This document shows, piece by piece, positions 1 to 6,055 of a stretch of DNA of 9,852 bases. The position numbers and the translations under genes are program-made. The first letter of the stretch is position 1, and each line of letters opens with the position of its first letter. Location: positions 1 through 9,852 of the forward strand of contig USCK01000063.1 in NCBI GenBank assembly GCA_900553205.1, in the 5' to 3' direction. This DNA is from an uncultured bacterium (GTDB lineage: Bacteria > Cyanobacteriota > Vampirovibrionia > Gastranaerophilales > Gastranaerophilaceae). The notes under the pieces were generated by a model. It had not been told where the DNA came from and ran no database searches. It saw nothing but the letters and a program-made list of their open reading frames with translations.

Positions 1-881
1 TCAGCAATAGGTTTTGGTGTTCTGATACCTGCAACAACATCTTCACCTTGTGCATTTGTTAAGTATTCACCGTAGAATTTGTTTTCACCTGTTGCAGGGT
101 TTCTTGTGAAAGATACACCAGTTGCACAATCATCACCCATATTACCGAATACCATTGTTTGTACGTTTACAGCAGTACCGAAGTTATGATCAATTTTGTT
201 CATATTTCTGTACGCAACAGCACGTGGAATATTCCAAGATCTGAATACAGCTTCAATAGCTTCTTGTAACTGAACGTAAGGATCTTGAGGGAATTCCTTA
301 CCAGTTACTTCTTTAATAACATTTTTATATATTGGAATTAATGATTTCCAACCATCAGCAGAAATTTCGGTATCAGACTTAACGCCTTCTCGTTCTTTAA
401 CTTTTTCAACTTCTGATTCAAAGTATTTTTGTCTATCCATTTCCCAAGCTACTGAACCAAACATAGTTAGGAAACGACGATATGAATCGTAGCAGAATCT
501 AGGATTGTTTGTTAATTTAATCATAGCTTCTACTGTATCATCGTTTAAACCTAAGTTTAGGATTGTTTCCATCATACCAGGCATAGATACTCTGGCACCT
601 GAACGAACAGATACTAACAAAGGATTTGTAGTATCGCCGAATTTTTTACCGGCTTGTTCTTCTACATCTTTCAATGCTTTTCTTACTTCGTCCATCAAAC
701 CTTCAGGCATTTTGTTGCCGTGGTTGATATATTCCATACAAGTTTCTGTTGTAATTGTAAGCCCCGGAGGAACTGGAAGTCCTAAATTAGTCATTTCTGC
801 CAAGTTAGCACCCTTTCCACCCAAAAGGTTACGCATATCTGCATTTCCTTCTCTGAAAAGCCATACTCTTTTTTCTGCCAT
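1..881 (-). CDS. ppdK: Pyruvate, phosphate dikinase, N-terminal part (cut by left window edge)
   Basis: PPDK interconverts pyruvate + ATP + Pi and PEP + AMP + PPi in the cytoplasm, through a phosphorylated histidine. Only 293 codons (about the first third) lie in the window and no stop is reached. The N-terminal nucleotide-binding domain is clear: GGKGANLAEM at residues 21-30, VPPGLTITT at 37-45, the arginine-bearing stretch VRSGARVSMPGMMETILNLG at 92-111, FTRNPATGENKFYGEYL at 258-274 and NAQGEDVVAGIRTP at 276-289. These are signature PPDK segments rather than PEP synthase. The phosphohistidine and PEP-binding domains lie beyond the edge. The start is the ATG read from 881, preceded on its strand by AAAGGAGAA about seven bases upstream. 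The gene is divergent from the toxin-antitoxin pair. Seen: motifs, start and RBS. Inferred: that the gene is intact outside the window. Confidence 0.96.
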   Translation of the reverse strand, partial: MAEKRVWLFREGNADMRNLLGGKGANLAEMTNLGLPVPPGLTITTETCMEYINHGNKMPEGLMDEVRKALKDVEEQAGKKFGDTTNPLLVSVRSGARVSMPGMMETILNLGLNDDTVEAMIKLTNNPRFCYDSYRRFLTMFGSVAWEMDRQKYFESEVEKVKEREGVKSDTEISADGWKSLIPIYKNVIKEVTGKEFPQDPYVQLQEAIEAVFRSWNIPRAVAYRNMNKIDHNFGTAVNVQTMVFGNMGDDCATGVSFTRNPATGENKFYGEYLTNAQGEDVVAGIRTPKPIA

Positions 882-920
882 TAATTTTCTCCTTTTGAAC
901 ATTAAAAAACTACCGAATCT

Positions 921-951
921 ATTGTATCATAAACATATTCAAATATTACAA
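921..951 (-). promoter_or_regulatory. Predicted sigma70-type promoter of ppdK
   Basis: On the minus strand there is an extended -10 element, TG-A-TACAAT (TACAAT at 926-921). A TTGTAA -35-like hexamer lies at 951-946, with a slightly long 19-base spacer that the extended TG could offset. Transcription would start near 914, giving a leader of about 33 bases that carries the AAAGGAGAA ribosome binding site. Predicted from sequence only. Confidence 0.45.
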
Positions 952-963
952 TATCAATAAATA

Positions 964-992
964 TTGCTTTTATGAATTATAAATGTTATATT
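964..992 (+). promoter_or_regulatory. Predicted promoter of the hepT-mntA pair
   Basis: TTGCTT (964-969), a 17-base spacer and TATATT (987-992) preceded by TG one base upstream form an extended -10 promoter. The expected transcription start is about 999, which is exactly the second in-frame ATG of the toxin gene. This supports that ATG as the true start and suggests a leaderless message. No Shine-Dalgarno sequence precedes either candidate ATG. A short dyad (CAATAT-N6-ATATTG, 949-966) sits between this -35 and that of divergent ppdK. Confidence 0.45.
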
Positions 993-998
993 CTAACC

Positions 999-1397
999 AT
1001 GGAAAAATTAGATATTTCTTCTTTCAAAAACGCAATTAATAGTCTTAATTCAATACTAATCAGATATCAGAAAGACAATTATGATATTGATATCAGAGAT
1101 GCTGTTATTCAAAGATTTGAATATACATACTCTTTGGCAATAAAAATGATGAACAGATATATTAATTTGTATTCTTCTGACACTATATCTGATATGACCT
1201 TTAATGAAATTATTCGAAAAGCAAATAAACTTGGGCTTCTAAAAAACGATTTAGAAAAATGGACAGAATATCGTCAAAAAAGAAATATGACATCACATAC
1301 TTATGATGAAAGAATTGCAAATCAAGTTATTGAAATCATTCCAGAATTCAAACAAGATGCAGAATTTTTATACAATTCACTCGAAAGTAAATTATGA
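999..1397 (+). CDS. hepT: HepT-like HEPN toxin / nucleotidyltransferase substrate-binding protein (HI0074 type)
   Basis: This is an all-helical HEPN-family protein of 132 residues from ATG 999 (141 if begun at ATG 972). It begins with a family-like helix (KLDISSFKNAINSLN), then DAVIQRFEYTYSLA. Near the C-terminus it carries RNMTSHTY, a perfect R-X4-H-X-Y HEPN active-site motif. In characterised HepT/MntA systems HepT is an RNA-targeting toxin, and the antitoxin inactivates it by adding AMP to the motif tyrosine. The gene is followed by its nucleotidyltransferase partner with an ATGA overlap, the usual order. ATG 999 is preferred because family members start close to this helix and the predicted promoter would initiate there; neither ATG has a ribosome binding site. 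The gene looks more AT-rich than the flanking metabolic genes, consistent with horizontal acquisition. Motif and pairing are seen; toxin activity is inferred from the family. Confidence 0.85.
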   Translation: MEKLDISSFKNAINSLNSILIRYQKDNYDIDIRDAVIQRFEYTYSLAIKMMNRYINLYSSDTISDMTFNEIIRKANKLGLLKNDLEKWTEYRQKRNMTSHTYDERIANQVIEIIPEFKQDAEFLYNSLESKL

Positions 1398-1681
1398 TTG
1401 ATTTAGAACAAAAATATATTGAGTTCATCAAAGAAACTGTTTCCTCAATGCTACATAATTATAAACTATATATTTTTGGCTCCAGAGTAAAAAATAGAGC
1501 TAAAAAATATTCTGATATAGATTTGGCTATTGATTCTCAAGAATTAACCCCACAGACCAAATCAAAACTTGAAGCTACTTTTGACAATTCTACATTACCA
1601 TACGAAATTGATATTATTGACTTAAATAGCATTGATGATAAGTTTAAAAATTTAATAAAAGACGAACTTGTATTGTTATAA
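1394..1681 (+). CDS. mntA: MntA-like minimal nucleotidyltransferase antitoxin
   Basis: This 95-residue minimal nucleotidyltransferase has the diagnostic GS-X10-D-X-D motif: FGSRVKNRA followed by KKYSDIDLAI. A third acidic residue, needed for metal binding, is supplied by YEIDIIDL. In characterised pairs such enzymes transfer AMP to the tyrosine of the HEPN partner's R-X4-H-X-Y motif and so silence the toxin. The ATG overlaps the toxin stop codon (ATGA). No clear Shine-Dalgarno sequence is present, so translation is probably coupled to hepT. The ORF ends just before a strong hairpin. All catalytic residues appear intact, so the antitoxin is probably functional. An alternative label is HI0073-type nucleotidyltransferase domain protein, which is the same fold and partner logic. 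Confidence 0.87.
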   Translation: MIDLEQKYIEFIKETVSSMLHNYKLYIFGSRVKNRAKKYSDIDLAIDSQELTPQTKSKLEATFDNSTLPYEIDIIDLNSIDDKFKNLIKDELVLL

Positions 1682-1691
1682 TTAACATATC

Positions 1692-1720
1692 AAAAACGGG
1701 GCAAATGCCCCGTTTTTTTT
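1692..1720. terminator. Bidirectional intrinsic terminator between mntA and hydA
   Basis: The stem is CGGGGC (1697-1702) and GCCCCG (1707-1712) with loop AAAT, extended by A/T pairs. It is preceded by five A (1692-1696) and followed by at least eight T, so a U-tract follows the hairpin in both directions. It lies 10 bases after the mntA stop and directly abuts the hydA stop codon (1722-1720). It can serve both converging transcripts. Confidence 0.9.
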
Positions 1721-3477
1721 TATTTTTTATTACCAACATTCTTATAAAGTTTTGTCCATTTATCAGAATATGTCGTATGCAAAAGTTCATGAGCGATATG
1801 CGAACCTGGTTTTTCTAAATGTTTTGCATACAATTCCTTAATCTCAGGATTTTCATGAGATTTTCGGAATTCTTCAGTTGCATCATCTTCATACAATCCT
1901 TCTGCACGTTTTTCACGAACAGATAAATCATCGCAGCTTTGTGGTTGACCACCACCATTTATACAGCCTCCAGGACAAGCCATTACCTCTAATAATTGAT
2001 AATCAGCTTTACCCTCTTGAATTTCTTGCAAGCATTTTTCAGCCTCTCTTAAAGTATTAACTATCTTAACCTTAACTTTTGTACCCTTCAAATCAAGTTC
2101 AACAGTTTTTACTCTATGAGTACCTCTCATTGGTGAAATTACAACATTAGTTAATTCTTCACCTGTAACCATTTGATAAGCTGTTCTTGCAGCTGCTTCT
2201 GCAACACCACCGGAAACTCCAAAAATAGTTCCTGCACCTGTATATTTACCGAATGGAGAATCAGCCTCAACGCCTTCAATAGATTTGAAATCAACACCTG
2301 CAGACTTAATTAAACGGCCTAATTCTTGCGTTGTCAAAACATAATCTATTTCATAAGTACCATCTTCTCGCCTGAATTGTTTTCTTATAGCCTCAGCTTT
2401 TTTCGCAGTACAAGGCATAACAGAAACGCTTACTATATTTTCGTTTGTAATATCTTTATAATATTCAGGCACATATTTTTTTATAATCGCACCTAACATA
2501 CCTTGTGGAGATTTACAAGAAGATAAATGTTCTAGCATTTCAGGGTGTTCTGTTTCTAAATATCTAACCCATGCAGGACAACAAGACGTGAATAATGGTA
2601 ATTTACCACCATTAGAAAGTCTATCAATAAACTCGTTTGCTTCTTCCATAATAGTCAAATCAGCAGAAAAATTGGTATCAAACACCAAATCAAATCCAAC
2701 AGCTTTTAAAGCTGCATTAAGTTTTTTCGTTGAATTGGCACCCGGTTCAAAACCAAACATTTCACCTATTGCTACCCTAACTGAAGGTGCAAACTGAACA
2801 ACAACCTTCTTATTAGGATTCTCTAACTCTTTCCAAACTTCATCTACTTGAGATTTGATAGTCAAAGCACCAGTTGGACAAACAGCAACACATTGTCCAC
2901 AATAGACACATTCGCTTGTTGCAAGCATTCTACCAGCCATTGGTTGAACAACTGTATTTGCACCACGATTTGCAAACCCTAAAACTTGCAAACCTTGATA
3001 CTGATCACATGCTCTAACACAAGCTCCACATAAAATACATTTATTCAAATCTCTTACTATTGAAGGACTCGACTCATCAAGAGGTCTTAACTCTTTTTTC
3101 TGAACATATTTTGAAACATCTTTTATTCCATATTCTTCAGAATACTTTTGAAGTTCGCAACTACCTGATTTGTTACAAGTCGTACATTCTCTATCATGAT
3201 TTGCAAGCAAAAGTTCAAGAACAGTTTTTCTAATTCTTCTAACCCTTGCAGTATTTGTATGAATAACAAGCCCGTCTTGTGGTGGCATCGTACAAGAAGA
3301 TTGAACTCCTCGTCCTTCAACCTCTACAACGCACATTCTACAAGCCCCAAAAGTATCTTTCAAATCAGGACGATAACAGAATGTCGGAACATTAAATCCG
3401 TTTTTACGAATAACTTCTAATATATTTGCTTCATTGGTAAATTCACACTCTTTACCATTTATAATCATTTTACCCAT
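1720..3477 (-). CDS. hydA: [FeFe] hydrogenase catalytic subunit HydA (NAD-linked, group A3-like)
   Basis: This is the H2-forming subunit of a cytoplasmic trimeric hydrogenase, 585 residues. Domains in order: plant-ferredoxin-type [2Fe-2S] (Cys34, 46, 49, 62); His-ligated [4Fe-4S] (His94, Cys98, 101, 107); two-cluster ferredoxin (Cys147/150/153/157 and 190/193/196/200); then the H-cluster domain with L1 TSCCPAW (Cys299-300), L2 MPCTAKKAE (Cys356) and L3 MACPGGCINGGGQP (Cys501, Cys505). The proton-relay Cys299 is present. A small-subunit segment ends the protein (ELYAKHLEKPGSHIAHELLH region). All ligands are intact, so it should be active once matured; hydE, hydF and hydG are not in the window. 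It is last in the operon, 19 bases after hydB. The ATG read from 3477 has GAGGAA upstream. It lacks the extra C-terminal [2Fe-2S] domain of the Thermotoga enzyme. A HndD-type NADP-reducing subunit is the close alternative. Confidence 0.96.
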   Translation of the reverse strand: MGKMIINGKECEFTNEANILEVIRKNGFNVPTFCYRPDLKDTFGACRMCVVEVEGRGVQSSCTMPPQDGLVIHTNTARVRRIRKTVLELLLANHDRECTTCNKSGSCELQKYSEEYGIKDVSKYVQKKELRPLDESSPSIVRDLNKCILCGACVRACDQYQGLQVLGFANRGANTVVQPMAGRMLATSECVYCGQCVAVCPTGALTIKSQVDEVWKELENPNKKVVVQFAPSVRVAIGEMFGFEPGANSTKKLNAALKAVGFDLVFDTNFSADLTIMEEANEFIDRLSNGGKLPLFTSCCPAWVRYLETEHPEMLEHLSSCKSPQGMLGAIIKKYVPEYYKDITNENIVSVSVMPCTAKKAEAIRKQFRREDGTYEIDYVLTTQELGRLIKSAGVDFKSIEGVEADSPFGKYTGAGTIFGVSGGVAEAAARTAYQMVTGEELTNVVISPMRGTHRVKTVELDLKGTKVKVKIVNTLREAEKCLQEIQEGKADYQLLEVMACPGGCINGGGQPQSCDDLSVREKRAEGLYEDDATEEFRKSHENPEIKELYAKHLEKPGSHIAHELLHTTYSDKWTKLYKNVGNKK

Positions 3478-3496
3478 TATATTTATTCCTCATACT

Positions 3497-5356
3497 CTAA
3501 GATTGTTCTATAGCCTTGAATGGACAGCCTGAAACACAAGCTCCACATTTTATACATTTTGATTGGTCTATTTTGTATGGCGATTTTAGTTCACCATGTA
3601 TAGCCTCTGCAGGACAATTTCTCGCACATTTAGAACAACCTCTACATAAATCAGGGTTGATTGTATAAGTCTTAAGTGCAGTACAAACTCCAGCAGGACA
3701 TTTCTTATCCTTAATATGAGAAATATATTCATCTCTAAAATATTTTAAAGTCGAAAGTACAGGATTTGGTGCAGTTTTACCCAAGCCACATAACGAACCA
3801 TCATTAACGGCATGAGCCAATTCCTCTAAGGTATCTAAATCCTCCATAGTACCATTACCCTTAACAATGCGTTCCAGTATTTTCAACATGTTTTTTGTAC
3901 CCTCTCTACAAGGTACACATTTACCACAGCTTTCATGTTGAGTAAAATTCATGAAGAATCGAGCAACTTCCACAATACAAGTATCTTCAGCCATTACAAC
4001 CAAACCACCTGAACCTACCATTGCTCCAACACTTCTCAAGCTATCATAATCCATCGGCAAATCTAAATGTTCTTCGGTCAAACAACCACCTGAAGGGCCA
4101 CCAATTTGCGCAGCTTTGAATTTTTTGCCACCTCTGATACCCCCACCGATATCAAAGATAATCTGTCTTAATGTTGTTCCCATTGGAACTTCAATAAGCC
4201 CTGTGTTATTAACTTCACCCGTCAAGGCAAAAGTCTTTGTACCTTTTGATTTTGCTGTACCCATTTGAGCAAACCAATCAGCACCTTTTCGCATAATTAC
4301 AGGAACATTTGCCAATGTCTCAACATTATTAATCAATGTTGGACGGCCAAACAAACCTTTATTAGCTGGGAACGGTGGTTTTGGTCTAGGCATACCACGT
4401 TCACCTTCGATTGAAGCTATTAATGCAGTTTCTTCACCACAAACAAATGCACCTGCACCTTCTTTGATATGGATATCAAAATTAAAATCTGAACCCATTA
4501 TATTTTTGCCTAAGTAACCAGCCTTTTCAGCTTGTTCAATAGCTATTTTTAATCGTTTAATTGCAAGAGGATATTCTGCCCTTACATAAATATATGCTTC
4601 ATCAGCACCAACTGCAAATCCTGCAATAGCCATACCTTCAAGAAGTTTATGAGGGTCACCTTCCATAACACTTCTATCCATAAATGCCCCAGGGTCACCT
4701 TCATCACCATTACATACAACGTATGATTTTCCACCCTTGTTTGCCGCAGTAAACTTCCATTTCATTCCGGTAGAGAAACCTCCACCACCACGACCTCTAA
4801 GTCCTGATTTTTCAATTTCTTCAATAACTTTATCAGGATTATTCTCTTTCAAAATATTAAATAAAGCTTCATACGCATGAACAGAAATTGCCTCGTCTAA
4901 ACACTCTGCATTAATATGCCCACAATTCTCAAGAGCAGTTCTTACCTGTTTCGCATAAAAATTTATATCTTCACTTTTATGCACATGTTCATTTGTTAAC
5001 GGGTCAACATACAAAAGTCTTTCAACAGGTTTTCCACCAACGATATGCGAATTATAAATTTCTTCTACATCTTCTTCTTTTACTTTTACATAAGCTGTAT
5101 GTTTTTCAGGGATTATAACTAACACACCCTGTTCACAAAAGCCATGACAACCTGTCGGAACTATTGTCATTTTATCGTAATCAGTTAACGCAGATACATT
5201 TACTCCCAACTCCTTAAATTTTTCAATAACTTTAAGTGAGCCATTTGCAATACAACCTGTACCTGTACAAACAAGAACTCTCAAGCCTTGAGCTACAATT
5301 TCTTTTTTTACCCTTTCTTGTTCTTGATAAATATCTATTTTCAAATCTGTTGTCAT
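3497..5356 (-). CDS. hydB: NuoF-like flavin subunit HydB of electron-bifurcating [FeFe] hydrogenase
   Basis: This is the FMN- and NAD(H)-binding subunit, 619 residues. N-terminus: a thioredoxin-like [2Fe-2S] domain with Cys30, Cys35, Cys70 and Cys74. Middle: the NuoF core, with the nucleotide/FMN loop GLRGRGGGGFSTGMKW (185-200), CNGDEGDPGAFMDRS and GAFVCGEETALIASIEG, followed by the N3-type [4Fe-4S] ligands SCGKCVPCREG (Cys477, 480, 483) and Cys523. C-terminus: KKCPAGVC (553-558), then two ferredoxin-type [4Fe-4S] motifs (Cys571/574/577/581 and Cys601/604/607/611). This architecture is that of HydB in bifurcating HydABC enzymes, where the flavin splits electrons between NAD and ferredoxin. 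The start codon overlaps the hydC stop by one base (TAATG), with AAGGAGGA inside the hydC end as RBS. Bifurcation rather than simple NADH oxidation is inferred from the domain set. Confidence 0.95.
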   Translation of the reverse strand: MTTDLKIDIYQEQERVKKEIVAQGLRVLVCTGTGCIANGSLKVIEKFKELGVNVSALTDYDKMTIVPTGCHGFCEQGVLVIIPEKHTAYVKVKEEDVEEIYNSHIVGGKPVERLLYVDPLTNEHVHKSEDINFYAKQVRTALENCGHINAECLDEAISVHAYEALFNILKENNPDKVIEEIEKSGLRGRGGGGFSTGMKWKFTAANKGGKSYVVCNGDEGDPGAFMDRSVMEGDPHKLLEGMAIAGFAVGADEAYIYVRAEYPLAIKRLKIAIEQAEKAGYLGKNIMGSDFNFDIHIKEGAGAFVCGEETALIASIEGERGMPRPKPPFPANKGLFGRPTLINNVETLANVPVIMRKGADWFAQMGTAKSKGTKTFALTGEVNNTGLIEVPMGTTLRQIIFDIGGGIRGGKKFKAAQIGGPSGGCLTEEHLDLPMDYDSLRSVGAMVGSGGLVVMAEDTCIVEVARFFMNFTQHESCGKCVPCREGTKNMLKILERIVKGNGTMEDLDTLEELAHAVNDGSLCGLGKTAPNPVLSTLKYFRDEYISHIKDKKCPAGVCTALKTYTINPDLCRGCSKCARNCPAEAIHGELKSPYKIDQSKCIKCGACVSGCPFKAIEQS

Positions 5357-5853
5357 TATGCAGCTTCCTCCTTGATGATTGTATCAATAATTATACCTAT
5401 TGCATCTGATGTCATTTGTGGATAAACTTTGTCATTAATAACAACAACAGGAGCTAGACCACAAGCACCAAGACAACTTACGATTTCTAACGAGAACATA
5501 CCATCTTCCGTTGTCATACTTTTTTCGCCAAGACGAAGTTTTGTTTTAACTGCATTCAACACACTCATTGAACCTCTAACGTGACAAGCAGTACCATCAC
5601 AAACTTTTATTTTATATTTACCTTTTGGCTCTAACGAAAATTGAGCATAAAATGTCGCAACACCATATACTGTCGCAGGAGAAAGTCCTTCTATTTTCGT
5701 TCCAATAAATGTCATCGCATCTTCAGGTAGATAAGTAAATAATTCCTGTACTTGTTGTAAGATTGCAATCAAATTAGACTTCTTATATCCATAAGATGCC
5801 ATAATCTCATCAATCTTCTCAAAACTAATCTTAGATTGATTTTCGGTCGTCAT
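5356..5853 (-). CDS. hydC: NuoE-like [2Fe-2S] subunit HydC of the hydrogenase
   Basis: This small electron-transfer subunit has 165 residues. An N-terminal helical bundle (about 1-75, containing NLIAILQQVQE and PATVYGVATFYAQF) precedes a thioredoxin-like domain. That domain carries one [2Fe-2S] cluster with the family C-X4-C...C-X3-C ligands: Cys85 and Cys90 (KVCDGTACHVRGS), then Cys127 and Cys131 (VSCLGACGLAPVVVIN). It corresponds to NuoE of complex I, HndA of Desulfovibrio and HydC of Thermotoga. It is first in the operon. The ATG read from 5853 has AAAGGAG about eight bases upstream. The next gene's start overlaps its stop by one base, so production of the first two subunits is likely coupled. 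The upstream region contains the operon promoter and two Rex-like dyads. No unusual residues were noticed. Confidence 0.94.
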   Translation of the reverse strand: MTTENQSKISFEKIDEIMASYGYKKSNLIAILQQVQELFTYLPEDAMTFIGTKIEGLSPATVYGVATFYAQFSLEPKGKYKIKVCDGTACHVRGSMSVLNAVKTKLRLGEKSMTTEDGMFSLEIVSCLGACGLAPVVVINDKVYPQMTSDAIGIIIDTIIKEEAA

Positions 5854-5887
5854 TAACGGCTCCTTTGCACTTAATATAATACTTTAA

Positions 5888-5905
5888 TCGTTACATATTT
5901 CACGA
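5888..5905. promoter_or_regulatory. Rex-like operator, distal copy (downstream of the transcription start)
   Basis: The 18-base imperfect dyad TCGTTACATATTTCACGA matches the published Rex consensus TTGTGAANNNNTTCACAA at 10 of the 14 defined positions. It would lie about 24-41 bases inside the hydCBA transcript leader, as expected for a roadblock or repressor site. A CRP/FNR-family site (TGTGA-N6-TCACA type) is an alternative reading. Confidence 0.42.
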
Positions 5906-5917
5906 AAACACCAAATA

Positions 5918-5935
5918 TCGTGAAAATTTACACTT
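5918..5935. promoter_or_regulatory. Rex-like operator, proximal copy (over the transcription start)
   Basis: TCGTGAAAATTTACACTT also matches 10 of the 14 defined positions of the Rex consensus. Its core GTG-A-AAATTT-A-CAC is symmetric except for one pair. It begins exactly 30 bases from the other copy, abuts the -10 hexamer and covers the predicted start near 5929, a position suited to repression. The facing halves of the two copies form a perfect dyad, TTTCACGA-N12-TCGTGAAA (5898-5925). Confidence 0.45.
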
Positions 5936-5964
5936 ATTATACAATTTTTTTTAAGGAATTACAA
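5936..5964 (-). promoter_or_regulatory. Predicted sigma70-type promoter of hydCBA
   Basis: Read on the minus strand, TTGTAA (5964-5959), a 17-base spacer and a perfect TATAAT (5941-5936) precede hydC. Transcription would start near 5929, leaving a leader of about 75 bases with AAAGGAG before the ATG. The start overlaps the proximal Rex-like dyad. The remaining 5965-6055 is a very AT-rich stretch. It must hold the promoter of the divergent plus-strand gene, but only a weak TATAAG (6038-6043) is visible there. Confidence 0.65.
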
Positions 5965-6055
5965 GAATGTTTTTACAATACAAAAATAAAATCAAATTTA
6001 TCAACTTTACCTTACTTTTTATAGCAAATTATTTTTTTATAAGCTTTTAAATAGT

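Noticed and set aside
505..960. Plus-strand 151-codon open frame
   Set aside because: It is antisense to the well-supported ppdK start and its protein has no recognisable motif; a shadow frame.
972..998. Extending the HEPN toxin to the first ATG
   Set aside because: There is no ribosome binding site, the extra nine residues do not look like the family, and they overlap the best promoter; kept as an alternative only.
1878..2060. Plus-strand short frame with many His and Leu
   Set aside because: It is antisense to the conserved hydA C-terminus, has no RBS and no recognisable motif.
2588..2797. Plus-strand 69-codon frame
   Set aside because: It lies antisense within the hydA H-cluster domain; a shadow of a strongly conserved gene.
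3123..3420. Overlapping short frames on both strands within the hydA N-terminus
   Set aside because: The true frame here encodes intact iron-sulfur ligands; the other frames show none.
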